DNA of 64,000 nucleotides from the NCBI GenBank assembly GCA_963838795.1, contig CAWISL010000007.1, forward strand, positions 124,001 through 188,000. The letters are read 5' to 3'. Under the pieces are notes generated by a model. That model saw nothing but the letters and a program-made list of their open reading frames with translations. It was not told where the DNA came from and ran no database searches. The DNA comes from JAIBJN01 sp963838795. GTDB lineage: Bacteria; Actinomycetota; Thermoleophilia; Gaiellales; Gaiellaceae. The position numbers and the translations under genes were made by a program. This document shows positions 32,306 to 40,314 of the stretch, piece after piece; the stretch's first letter is position 1, and each line of letters opens with the position of its first letter.

Positions 32306-32527
32306 GGCCCGGAGGCCGGCGATGTCGTAGGGCGGGTTTCCGGGCCCTCGTCCGCGAACCGTGAAGCCCGCGAAGTCGAGCTCCACCGCTGCAGAGGAAG
32401 AGCCGCGCCGTCGGCAGCCACGCCAATGCCGGCCGCGAGGCGGCGTAGCGGCGGGCCGCCGATCTCTCGGCGTGCCGTGCGACACTGGGCGATGTCCGGT
32501 GACGGTCCACGGCCGAGCGGGTGCAGG

Positions 32528-32556
32528 TGTCCATTTCCTCCTCCCCCGTCCGTCTA
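32528..32556 (+). promoter_or_regulatory. Possible ECF-sigma promoter of the DGPF gene
   Basis: TGTCCA, 17 bp, CGTCTA, about 30 bp upstream of the DGPF start. This fits the TGTC/CGTC type of ECF promoter I associate with the ECF42 group, so the pair may be self-regulated. Pattern seen in sequence; the group consensus is from memory. Confidence 0.45.
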
Positions 32557-32587
32557 AGACGCGACCATCCACACGGAGGAGGAAGTC

Positions 32588-32944
32588 ATGAAGTACATGC
32601 TGCTGATCCATCAAGGCGACGCGCCGACTCCGCAGTCGGACGAATGGGGGCGCCTCTCCGAGGACGAGCAGAAAGCGATCTACACCGACTACCAGGCGCT
32701 CAACGAGACGCCCGGCGTCAGCCCCGGCGTCTGGATGGAGCCGCCGGAGACGGCCACTACCGTCCGGGTGCAGGACGGCCAGACGCTGACGACCGACGGC
32801 CCGTTCGTCGCGATCAAGGAGGCGCTCGGCGGCTACCTCTTCTTCGAGGCCGACGACCTCGACGCAGCGATCGAGCTCGCGTCGCGCATCCCGGCGGCCC
32901 GTCTGGGCGGAGCGATCGAGGTGCGCCCGCTCGTGGAGAAGTAG
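32588..32944 (+). CDS. YCII-related DGPF-domain protein
   Basis: 118 residues starting MKYMLLIHQGD and carrying TLTTDGPFVAIKEALGGYLFFEADDLDAAIELASRIPAA, the DGPF motif that names the family. Such proteins are encoded next to TPR-tailed ECF sigma factors (ECF42 group) across actinobacteria; the DGPF protein is thought to be under the sigma factor's control. GGAGGAGGAAGTC precedes the ATG. The stop overlaps the presumed start of the sigma gene. Confidence 0.88.
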   Translation: MKYMLLIHQGDAPTPQSDEWGRLSEDEQKAIYTDYQALNETPGVSPGVWMEPPETATTVRVQDGQTLTTDGPFVAIKEALGGYLFFEADDLDAAIELASRIPAARLGGAIEVRPLVEK

Positions 32945-34110
32945 CGATCCTCGAACAGGTCTTCCGCGACGAATGGGGCCGCGTCCTCGCCGCTTTGATC
33001 GGCTTCCTCGGCGACTTCGACCTCGCCGAGGAAGCCGCCCAGGAGGCGTTCGCGGCCGCCGCCGAGCGCTGGCCCCGCGACGGGACGCCCGCCAACCCGC
33101 GCGCCTGGCTGGTGACGACCGGGCGCAACCGTGCGATCGACCGCATTCGCCGCGATCGCACCCTCGCCGCCAAGACCCGCCTGCTCGACGTGCGGCAGCC
33201 GACGGAGGACAGCGTGGACGAGACGACGATCCCCGATGAGCGCCTCGAGCTCCTCTTCACCTGCTGCCATCCCGCGCTCGCGCTGGACGCTCAGGTCGCG
33301 CTCACCCTGAGAACGCTGGGCGGCCTGAAGACTGAGGAGATCGCCCGCGCCTTCCTGGTCCCCGAGGAGACGATGGCCAAGCGGCTCGTTCGTGCGAAGC
33401 GCAAGATCAAGGCCGCGGGGATCCCGTTTCGCGTGCCCCCGGCGCATCTGCTTCCGGACCGCCTCGCGGCCGTGCTCGCGGTCGTCTACCTGATCTTCAA
33501 CGAGGGTTACGGGGGCCGCAGCGAGCTCGCCGCCGAGGCGATCCGGCTCGGCCGCGCGCTCGCCGAGCTGATGCCCGACGAGCCTGAGGTGCACGGCCTT
33601 TTCGCGCTCATGCTCGTGAACGACGCCCGGCGCGACGCGCGCTTCGCCGACGGCGCGGTCGTTCTCCTCGGCGACCAGGATCACTCGCTCTGGGACCTCG
33701 ACCAGATCGCGGCGGGGCGAGCGGCGCTCGAGCGCGCCCTGGCACTTGGCGGCCGTGGCCCGTACGTGCTGCAGGCGGCGATCGCCAGCCTGCATGCCGA
33801 CGAGCCCCAGGACTGGCCTCAGCTCGCGGCCCTGTACGGCGAGCTCGCCCGCCTGACCGGATCACCGGTCGTGGAGCTGAATCGAGCTGTCGCCCTCGCC
33901 GAAGCGGGGGACGTCGCAGCCGCCCTCACCCTCGTCGACTCCCTCGAGCTCGACCGCTACCACTACCTGCATGCGACGCGGGCCGAGCTGCTCGGCCGCC
34001 TCGACCGGGTCGAGGAGGCTCGCGCAGCCTACGGGCGGGCGCTCGAGCTCGTGCACGCGGACGCGGAGCGGCGGCTGCTCGAGCGGCGGCTGGCAGCCCT
34101 CCCGGACTGA
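32941..34110 (+). CDS. ECF sigma factor with C-terminal TPR domain (ECF42 type)
   Basis: About 389 residues. Sigma region 2 (EEWGRVLA-like start, FDLAEEAAQEAFAAAAERWPRDG, PRAWLVTTGRNRAIDRIRRDR), region 4 (FTCCHPALALDAQVALTLRTLGGLKTEEIARAFLVPEETMAKRLVRAKRKI), then a long TPR-like tail (LPDRLAAVLAVVYLIFNEGYGG ... ELNRAVALAEAGDVAAALTLVD). Such factors need the tail for activity. The conserved start (ILEQVFRDEWGRV) follows GTA-GCG-ATC directly, with no ATG/GTG/TTG nearby in frame, so the start is either non-canonical or hidden by an indel. Coupled to the DGPF gene. Confidence 0.85.
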   Translation, partial: VAILEQVFRDEWGRVLAALIGFLGDFDLAEEAAQEAFAAAAERWPRDGTPANPRAWLVTTGRNRAIDRIRRDRTLAAKTRLLDVRQPTEDSVDETTIPDERLELLFTCCHPALALDAQVALTLRTLGGLKTEEIARAFLVPEETMAKRLVRAKRKIKAAGIPFRVPPAHLLPDRLAAVLAVVYLIFNEGYGGRSELAAEAIRLGRALAELMPDEPEVHGLFALMLVNDARRDARFADGAVVLLGDQDHSLWDLDQIAAGRAALERALALGGRGPYVLQAAIASLHADEPQDWPQLAALYGELARLTGSPVVELNRAVALAEAGDVAAALTLVDSLELDRYHYLHATRAELLGRLDRVEEARAAYGRALELVHADAERRLLERRLAALPD

Positions 34111-34116
34111 CCCGCT

Positions 34117-34905
34117 CTAGGCGGAGGTGGCGAGCACCTCGTCCACGAACGCGAGCACGACCGGATGGGCGGGATCGACGAGGTGGCCGCCCTCGACCCA
34201 CTCGACCCTGGCCGAGGGCATGGAGGCGACCATGGCGCTCGTCACCTCGTCGAATCCCGGCTGCAACGACTCCTTGGCGACGACGAGCAGCGCGGGCCGG
34301 TCGATGGCGGCGAGCTGCTCCGCGGTCAGCTCCGGATAGCCGCCCCGCAGCTCGGCCACGATCGCCGGGCCGTTGGCGGTAAGCATCTCCTGGACGGGCT
34401 CGGGCAATCCCTCCCACGCTCCTGGGCCCGCGACGGCGAGAATGACGGCCTTCGCGACGGAGCTCATATCCTCCTCGGCCGCAGCCAGGACGTCCTCGGT
34501 GACGTCGGCGATCCACCGCGTCGCCTCCTCGCTGAACGAGGGCGCGTCGCCTTCCAGGAGCACTAGCGCGCGGACCCGATCCGGGTAGCGGAGCGCAAGG
34601 TCGATCGCCACCGCGCCGCCGTAGCTGCGCCCGCTCACGATCGCCGGCGCCGCCCCGAGGGCGTCGATCACCGCCGCCGCATCGTCCGACTGCTGGTGCA
34701 CGTCCGTGACGTAGGGCTCGGGGCGCTCGCTTCGGAAGTGACCGCGGCGGTCGTAGGCGATCGTGCGCCCGCGCTTCGCCAGCTCGACGACGGCGTCGCT
34801 CCAGACGGCGGCCGAGCTGCCGGCGCCGTGGAGGCACACGATCGGCTCCCCGGCACCGTGCTCCTCGTAGTAGAGCGACACGCCGTTGACCCGAAGCTCG
34901 GGCAC
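34117..34905 (-). CDS. Alpha/beta-hydrolase
   Basis: 262 residues. Oxyanion loop CLHGAGSSAAVW, nucleophile elbow SGRSYGGAVA, acid near RPALLVVAKES, catalytic His in WVEGGHLVDPAHP. Short helical lid in the middle (EATRWIADVTEDVLAAAEED). Likely an esterase or C-C hydrolase, substrate unknown. Converges with the sigma gene, 6 bp apart. Confidence 0.88.
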   Translation of the reverse strand: MPELRVNGVSLYYEEHGAGEPIVCLHGAGSSAAVWSDAVVELAKRGRTIAYDRRGHFRSERPEPYVTDVHQQSDDAAAVIDALGAAPAIVSGRSYGGAVAIDLALRYPDRVRALVLLEGDAPSFSEEATRWIADVTEDVLAAAEEDMSSVAKAVILAVAGPGAWEGLPEPVQEMLTANGPAIVAELRGGYPELTAEQLAAIDRPALLVVAKESLQPGFDEVTSAMVASMPSARVEWVEGGHLVDPAHPVVLAFVDEVLATSA

Positions 34906-34932
34906 GCGCTCAGTATGGCAGCGACGATCAGC

Positions 34933-35466
34933 TCACTTCGGCGCGTAGACGAGGACGACGATGCCGCTCCCGAAGGTCGTCACCTCGACGAGCTTCAGGT
35001 GGGTCGTGTCGACGTCCTCGACGAGATGCTGGCCAGCTCCCGCGAGCACGGGGAAGAGCCAGAGATGGAGCTCGTCGATCAGCCCGTGTGCCAGGAGCGC
35101 CCGGTCGAGCTCGCCGGTGCCGAACTTGAGGATGCTCTCGCCGGGCTCCTGCTTGAGCCGCTCGACCTCCTCCGAGACATCGCCCCCGATGATCGTGGCG
35201 TTCCATATCGCGTCGGTCAGCGTGCGCGAGGCGACGTACTTTGGCATGGCGTTGATCCGGTCGGCATAGTCGTCGCCGGCCCTGCCAGGCCACGCCTCGG
35301 CGAAGGCCTCGTAGGTTACGCGCCCGAGCAAGAGGGCATCCGCCGAGAAGAGCAGCTTGCGCGCGTAGCCCATGTGCTCCTCGTCCCAGTACGGAGGGCT
35401 CCACTCCTGCGGGGCGCTGATGACGCCGTCCAGGGTCATGAACGTCGACTCGACAAGCTTCCTCAT
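34933..35466 (-). CDS. Dihydrofolate-reductase-like (RibD C-terminal) protein
   Basis: 177 residues with the fold of YyaP/RibD reductase domains: ESTFMTLDGVISAPQEW, ALLLGRVTYEAFAEAWPG, KYVASRTL, ATIIGGDVSEEVERLKQEPGESILKFGTGELDRALLAHGLIDELHLWLFPVLAGAG. These are small NADPH-binding oxidoreductases that are neither true DHFR nor riboflavin enzymes in most cases. Function unassigned. Confidence 0.85.
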   Translation of the reverse strand: MRKLVESTFMTLDGVISAPQEWSPPYWDEEHMGYARKLLFSADALLLGRVTYEAFAEAWPGRAGDDYADRINAMPKYVASRTLTDAIWNATIIGGDVSEEVERLKQEPGESILKFGTGELDRALLAHGLIDELHLWLFPVLAGAGQHLVEDVDTTHLKLVEVTTFGSGIVVLVYAPK

Positions 35467-35563
35467 CTTCGGCTCCTTCGACTCTGTGGTTGCTCAGGGC
35501 GTCTCACGCTTACGACCGGAGCTGAGCCACGAACTCATCGCGCCGGGTCGATCAGCCGTCCTC

Positions 35564-36256
35564 CTACGGGCTCTGCGACTTCACGTACTCGACGTAGCCG
35601 CGCACGTCCGCGGCCGGCTCCGTGTACGCCTCGCCGAGCGCCTCCTCCATCCGGGTCAGGTACTCCTCGGCCCAGGCTGGGAACTCGTAGTCGATCGCGC
35701 GCAGGAACTCGAGCGTCGCGGCGAAGCGCATGTCGGCAATCGAGGGCTTGTCGCCGCCGATGAACCGCTTCCCTTCGAGGAAGAAGGCGTGATAGACGTC
35801 GAGCGGCTTTGCGAGCGCCGCCTCGGCGTCAGTGCGGGCCTGCTCCTTGAGCTCGTCGGAGACGTCCGCAGTCGCAACCTCGCCCGGGTACTGGCCGAAG
35901 CCGAGGGTCGGATACGTCGCGCGCGCCAGGAGCGGGTAGAGCGTCCCGATCAGATAGAACATCGCGCTGTCGACCATCGCCCGCTCGCCCGGATCGGTCG
36001 GATAGAACTGGCTGAGGCCGTGCTTGTTGCAGAGGTACTGCATGATCGCGCAGCTCTCCCAGAGCGAGCCCTTCGGCAGGCCCTGCTCTTCCAGCAGGGG
36101 CGTGAGGTCGGCGGGACCCTTCGCCAAGAACTCCGGCGTGCCCTTCTTGCCCCACACGTCCAGCTCCTCGAAGTCGAGGTCGGCGGCCCGGACGAAGATG
36201 CGAACGGTGAGGTTGTTCACGCTTGGCTTCAGGATGCTCAGGGTGTTTGTGGCCAC
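35564..36256 (-). CDS. Glutathione S-transferase-family protein
   Basis: 230 residues from GTG 36256, with GAGGAGGG upstream. Thioredoxin-like half (VNNLTVRIFVRAADLDFEELDVWGKKGTPEFLAKGPADLTPLLEEQG...GSLWESCAIMQYLCNKHG) with the Glu-Ser glutathione-site pair, then an all-helical half with YHAFFLEGKRFIGGDKPSIADMRFAATLEFLRA. Last gene of the minus-strand operon after the VOC gene (14 bp gap). In such a setting it could be an isomerase of ring-cleavage products; actinobacteria often lack glutathione, so the thiol used is unclear. Confidence 0.82.
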   Translation of the reverse strand: MATNTLSILKPSVNNLTVRIFVRAADLDFEELDVWGKKGTPEFLAKGPADLTPLLEEQGLPKGSLWESCAIMQYLCNKHGLSQFYPTDPGERAMVDSAMFYLIGTLYPLLARATYPTLGFGQYPGEVATADVSDELKEQARTDAEAALAKPLDVYHAFFLEGKRFIGGDKPSIADMRFAATLEFLRAIDYEFPAWAEEYLTRMEEALGEAYTEPAADVRGYVEYVKSQSP

Positions 36257-36270
36257 GTGGCCCTCCTCTC

Positions 36271-36855
36271 TTAGCGGTACGGGTTCTTCGGCGCTCGGTC
36301 CTCGGACAGCGACTCCCGCGAGCGCCGGACAAGCAGCTCGATCGCGTCCGCAAGGTGCTCTTCCGAGATGTTGTAGTCGCCCTGGTCGACTCGCAGCTTG
36401 TGCGCCTCGAGCAGCACGTCGGCGTGCGTGTGCGGATACGGCGGCACGAAGCGATATGACGCGAGCTCGATCAGAAGCCCGAGCGGGTCCTCGAAGTAGA
36501 TCGAGTCCATGAAGCCCCGGTCCTTGACGCCCGAGTGCTCGATGCCGCGGTCGCCGAGGCGCTCTACCGTCTGCTCGAACGTCGCGTGCGAGAGCGAGAA
36601 CGCGAGGTGGTGCACGTAGCCGGGCTCGCGCGGGGTCGGATTTGGATCGGGCTCGCGCTCCTCGTTGGTGAACACGGTGATGAGGCGTCCATCCCCCGGA
36701 TCGAAGTAGAGGTGGCTCTCGGACTCGTTGTCGAGGTTGGGCTGCTCGAACATGAACGGCATGCCGAGGACGCCCTCCCAGAAGTCGATCGCAGTCCTCC
36801 GATCTGCGCCGTTGATCGTGATGTGATGGACGCCTTGAGTCTGGATCTTCTTCAT
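36271..36855 (-). CDS. VOC-family ring-cleavage-type dioxygenase or glyoxalase
   Basis: 194 residues from ATG 36855. Vicinal-oxygen-chelate metal ligands: HHITINGADRR (His), YVHHLAFSLSHATFEQ (His), and IYFEDPLGLLIELAS (Glu). The acidic DNESESHLYFDPGDGRLITVF segment resembles PcpA/LinE-like and other type I extradiol-type relatives. The context with a CoA ligase and a GST-like protein fits aromatic or quinol catabolism, but the reaction is not assignable. Starts 2 bp from the ligase stop. Confidence 0.78.
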   Translation of the reverse strand: MKKIQTQGVHHITINGADRRTAIDFWEGVLGMPFMFEQPNLDNESESHLYFDPGDGRLITVFTNEEREPDPNPTPREPGYVHHLAFSLSHATFEQTVERLGDRGIEHSGVKDRGFMDSIYFEDPLGLLIELASYRFVPPYPHTHADVLLEAHKLRVDQGDYNISEEHLADAIELLVRRSRESLSEDRAPKNPYR

Positions 36856-36857
36856 GG

Positions 36858-38159
36858 CTACCGGTCGACCAGCCTCGCCTTGTACTCGCTCCGCCGCAGG
36901 CCCCCCCACGGTACGAACTCGACGCGCGTCTGGACGACCAGCACGTCGCGAATCCTCTCACGGATTGTTTGCGAGAGCACAGGATCGTCCACTCGTCCCT
37001 CCGCGAGCTCCACGACGACCGGGAGCGGCGGTTCCTGCTTCACGCCCGGCGCCTCGGGCCTCAAGAGGACGTGGCCGCTGACCGCGGGCGCGAACCCGCC
37101 TACAACCTCGCGGACCGCAGAGGGGAAGACGTTCACCCCGCGGACGATGAGCATGTCGTCGGTTCGCCCGACGCAGCGGACACGAGGGCTCGTGCGACCG
37201 CACGGACACGGGCTCGTCCGGACCTCCACATGGTCGCGCGTGCGGAAGCGCAGGAGCGGTGCGGCCCGATGGCGGAGGTGCGTCAGCACGAGCTCGCCGC
37301 TCGCCCCGTGGTCCAGCGGGACCGCACCGCCGGTCTCGGGCTCGATCAGCTCCGCGTGGACGAACCCCCGCGCGCCCAGGTGCATGCCGTCCTGTTCCTC
37401 GCACTCCCCCCAAAGCGACACGCCGATGTCCCCGATGCCCATCGCCTCGGTCACCCGCGCGCCCCAGCCCGCCTCGAGCCTCGCGCGGAAGCCCGGCTCG
37501 CCGCCGCCGGGCTCGCCCGCCACGAGAACGCGCTCGACGCTCGAGCCCGGGAGATCCAGATCCCGCTCCGCCGCCTGCTCGACGAGGTAGGCGGCGTACG
37601 AGGGCGTGAGAACCACCGCCTCGGGCCGGAGCGCATCGACCGCGGACAGCAGCCTCTCGCTCATGCCGGTGCCGACGGGAACGTGGCAGAGGCCGATGCG
37701 GTCGAAGGCGGCAAGCGCAGCGCCTGCGACGAACGGCCCCGCGTTGTAGGTCGAGACGATGCGCTGACCAGCCGAGACACCGGAGGCCGCGTAGCTTCGT
37801 GCCGAGCCGGTCACCCAGTTGTCGAGATCGTCCGCTGTCAGCGGGATGTAGCTGGGCGTGCCGGTGGTGCCGCTCGTCGAGTAGATGCGGACGATCTCCG
37901 ACGGCCTGACGCAGACGTGCGCGCCGATCGGGTTGTCGGACGTGTAGGTCGCCCTGAGCTCGGCTTTCTCGGTGAGGGGCAGTCCCGCGATGTCGGGGAG
38001 GGGGCCGGCGGCCCGCGCGGAGCCGACTCCCGCCGCCGCCAGCTTCGCGCGATAGAAGGGCGAGCGCTCGAAGAGGTACGCGAGCTGGCTGAGATAGCTG
38101 TCTCCGTCAATGGCAAGCTGCTCGGACCACGGGAGCGTCTCGACCTGGGGCTCGAGCAT
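36858..38159 (-). CDS. Phenylacetate-CoA-ligase-like adenylating enzyme
   Basis: 433 residues, the PaaK length. Adenylate-forming motifs: YSTSGTTGTPSYIPLT (P-loop), STYNAGPFVAGAA, EAMGIGDIGVSLWGECEEQDG, LLRFRTRDHVEV and the C-terminal GRTDDMLIVRGVNVFPSAV. A Cys-rich patch (SPCPCGRTSPRVRC) sits where PaaK enzymes carry one. Activates an aromatic or other acid to its CoA thioester. ATG at 38159 overlaps the stop of the citrate-synthase-like gene (ATGA), so translation is coupled. Confidence 0.86.
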   Translation of the reverse strand: MLEPQVETLPWSEQLAIDGDSYLSQLAYLFERSPFYRAKLAAAGVGSARAAGPLPDIAGLPLTEKAELRATYTSDNPIGAHVCVRPSEIVRIYSTSGTTGTPSYIPLTADDLDNWVTGSARSYAASGVSAGQRIVSTYNAGPFVAGAALAAFDRIGLCHVPVGTGMSERLLSAVDALRPEAVVLTPSYAAYLVEQAAERDLDLPGSSVERVLVAGEPGGGEPGFRARLEAGWGARVTEAMGIGDIGVSLWGECEEQDGMHLGARGFVHAELIEPETGGAVPLDHGASGELVLTHLRHRAAPLLRFRTRDHVEVRTSPCPCGRTSPRVRCVGRTDDMLIVRGVNVFPSAVREVVGGFAPAVSGHVLLRPEAPGVKQEPPLPVVVELAEGRVDDPVLSQTIRERIRDVLVVQTRVEFVPWGGLRRSEYKARLVDR

Positions 38160-38944
38160 CACTCGGGCGGCGGCTCGTACAGGATCGCCTCCTCCGCCCC
38201 TGCGGCCAGGAGAAAACCGAGCGGATGTCGGCGCTCCTCCGCCAAGTGCGCGAGCAGTCCCGCCGTGCGCGCGAGGATCGGGACCGCCTTCACAGCGTCG
38301 GATGTGAAGCCGAGGTCGAGCATCACCGCCGCGCTGGGCATGGCGACGTTCATTGTGAGAGGCTTCCCCCACGCTGCGGAAACGGCGTCGCGGAGACAGC
38401 GTGCGAGGAGGACGTGGTGCCCGCTCACGTCGCGGTCATCCGCGAGCTCGAGTATGCGTTCGGCGCGCGGGTCGACTGGCCGATGCACGGGATGACCGAA
38501 CCCGGGCACCTTCTCGCCGGACGAGCGGATAGCACCCGCGATCTCCGCTGCGACCTGCGTGGGCTTGCCGCCGGACGCAATCCTCTCCTGCCCGGCCTCC
38601 AGCAAGCGCGCGCACTCTTCCGAGGTGCCGAGGACGACCGGGCCCGCTCCGAGGATCCCCGCCGCGAGTGCTCCCTGCAGCGATGCAGGATCGGCGGCGA
38701 GCGTCATTCGCGCTGCAACGTTCGTGGGCATCATTCCGTGCTCGGCTATGGCGACGAGGAGCACGTCCAGGAAGTAGCGCTGCTCCGGGGTCGGTTCGCG
38801 GCCGGTGAGCAGGAGGTGGAAGTACTCCGTGAAGCTCAGCCTGCCCATGAGATCACCAGTCAGGTCGCGCCCGCGCACCTCCACTCGGTCGGGATAGGCC
38901 TGGCCGATGTTGGTGACAGGCGTCTTTGCCTTACCGATCTGCAT
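38159..38944 (-). CDS. Citrate-synthase-like / citryl-CoA-lyase-like protein
   Basis: 261 residues, shorter than true citrate synthase (about 370-430) and matching the short citryl-CoA-lyase-like subgroup. Recognisable pieces: GRDLTGDLMGRLSFTEYFHLLLTGREP, AEHGMMPTNVAARMTLAADP, GFGHPVHRPVDPRAERI (the GHP/R active-site region), MNVAMPSAAVMLDLGF and RTAGLLAHLAEER. It probably makes or splits a citryl-like CoA ester. First gene of the operon that continues with the CoA ligase, VOC and GST genes. Confidence 0.82.
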   Translation of the reverse strand: MQIGKAKTPVTNIGQAYPDRVEVRGRDLTGDLMGRLSFTEYFHLLLTGREPTPEQRYFLDVLLVAIAEHGMMPTNVAARMTLAADPASLQGALAAGILGAGPVVLGTSEECARLLEAGQERIASGGKPTQVAAEIAGAIRSSGEKVPGFGHPVHRPVDPRAERILELADDRDVSGHHVLLARCLRDAVSAAWGKPLTMNVAMPSAAVMLDLGFTSDAVKAVPILARTAGLLAHLAEERRHPLGFLLAAGAEEAILYEPPPE

Positions 38945-39025
38945 GCAGCCGTAGAGCTTCTAACACAATGACGACCTGCCGCCGCGCGGTCTGTCGAGCG
39001 TGCCTCTCCCCTACCCTGGGCGACG

Positions 39026-39748
39026 ATGACGCTCCAGAACCGCGTGACGCCGCTCGGCGAGCTGGTCGCCGATCCCGCTCGGGGTCTCGTCTACGGGAAC
39101 CGGGGCTGCCTGCACGACGCCTCCGGCCGCATTCGGCGCCGGTATCCGACAAGGCGCTGGATCGCCTGCCGGCTCGAGTACAGGGGCTGGGCGCGCGGCC
39201 CGCTCCTGCAGCCTGGGCTCTTCACGGAGCTCTTCTTCCTCGACGAGGCGACTGCGTTCGCGGCAGGACATCGGCCCTGCGCTCTCTGCCGTCGCGAGGA
39301 CTACGTCCGCTTCTCGGCGATCTGGCGCGGGCTCCACGCCCACCAGATCGGCGCTGACGCGATGGACGCCCAGCTGCACGAGGAGCGCCTGGATCCGATG
39401 ACGCGCAGGCGGCGGCTGCACGATTCTCGGCTCGCCGAGCTTCCCGACGGGTCGTTCGTCCTGGAAGAGGAGGAGCCGCGCCTTGTCCTCGGACCGCGGC
39501 TCCTGCGCTGGACGCCCGCCGGCTACGCAGCGCCGCAACCGCGACCCCGTGACGCCGCGGTGCGGCTGATTACGCCCCCCTCGCTCGTCGAGGTGCTTCG
39601 GTGCGGCTGGAGCGGCGCCGTCCCGCTCCTCCACCCCTCCGTCCGCGGTCTAGGCTTTCCCGGATGGAGCACGCAACCTGGGACGAGCTTGCCGCCGGCC
39701 TCGACCACGTCCGCTCGTCCCCCGCGGAGAGCGGGACGATCGAATTGA
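39026..39748 (+). CDS. Conserved-looking protein of unknown function
   Basis: 240 residues. Starts with a glycine/basic segment (LVYGNRGCLHDASGRIRRRYPTRRWIACRLEYRGW), then FFLDEATAFAAGHRPCALCRREDYVRF, whose CxxC and spaced Cys look like a metal site of Ada-type. The rest (EERLDPMTRRRRLHDSRLAELPDGSFV) is unfamiliar. The conserved part seems to end near LLHPS, and the last 40 residues (39664 on) overlap the MOSC gene in another frame. A stop may therefore be missing because of an indel near 39640. Confidence 0.65.
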   Translation: MTLQNRVTPLGELVADPARGLVYGNRGCLHDASGRIRRRYPTRRWIACRLEYRGWARGPLLQPGLFTELFFLDEATAFAAGHRPCALCRREDYVRFSAIWRGLHAHQIGADAMDAQLHEERLDPMTRRRRLHDSRLAELPDGSFVLEEEEPRLVLGPRLLRWTPAGYAAPQPRPRDAAVRLITPPSLVEVLRCGWSGAVPLLHPSVRGLGFPGWSTQPGTSLPPASTTSARPPRRAGRSN

Positions 39749-40191
39749 TCGTGTGCCGACCCGCCGAGAACGAGCGCGAGGTGCTCGAGGAGGGCGACCT
39801 CGACACCGTGGTCGGGCTCGTCGGGGACCGCTGGCACCTCGGCAGCGCACGGACGAACGACGCGCAGCTGACGTTGATGAATGCCCGCGTCGCCGAGCTC
39901 GTGGCGGGAAGCCGTGACCGCTGGCAGCTCGCCGGAGATCAGCTCTACGTCGACCTCGACCTGAGCGTCGAGAACCTGCCTGCCGGCACGCGCCTCGCGG
40001 TCGGGACGGCGGTGATCGAAGTCTCGGAGGCCCCCCACACCGGCTGCGCGAAGTTCAGCGCCCGCTTCGGCTCTGACGCCACGAAGCTCGTGAACAAGAG
40101 CCCCGGGCGAGAGCTGCGGCTGAGAGGGATGAACGCCCGCGTCGTCGAGGCCGGCACGATTCGGCCGGGCGACGCGATCGAGAAGCTCTAG
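39664..40191 (+). CDS. MOSC-domain protein
   Basis: 175 residues. MOSC domains move sulfur or act in molybdenum-cofactor enzymes; stand-alone ones may handle hydroxylated compounds. Here: EREVLEEGDLDTVVGLVGDRW, the QLYVDLDLSVENLPAGTRLAVG strand set, and HTGCAKFSARFGSDATKLVNKSPGRELRLRGMNARVVEAG with the conserved Cys. ATG at 39664 chosen over an upstream frame. It overlaps the preceding gene by 85 bp. Confidence 0.85.
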   Translation: MEHATWDELAAGLDHVRSSPAESGTIELIVCRPAENEREVLEEGDLDTVVGLVGDRWHLGSARTNDAQLTLMNARVAELVAGSRDRWQLAGDQLYVDLDLSVENLPAGTRLAVGTAVIEVSEAPHTGCAKFSARFGSDATKLVNKSPGRELRLRGMNARVVEAGTIRPGDAIEKL

Positions 40192-40314
40192 AAGGGCACG
40201 CGCGGAGCCGGCGGCACGCGCCCGCGATCGCGACAATGGCGGAGAAGGTTTCGGACGCGTTCCGCAGCGCCACGAGCGCAGCTCAATGCCGACCGCCCGA
40301 CGAGGAGGAAGACC

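Noticed and set aside
32291..32614. 107-aa minus-strand ORF between the TOPRIM and DGPF genes
   Set aside because: It runs across the DGPF ribosome site and promoter and has shadow-like composition; no recognisable domain, though its last 30 residues look less random.
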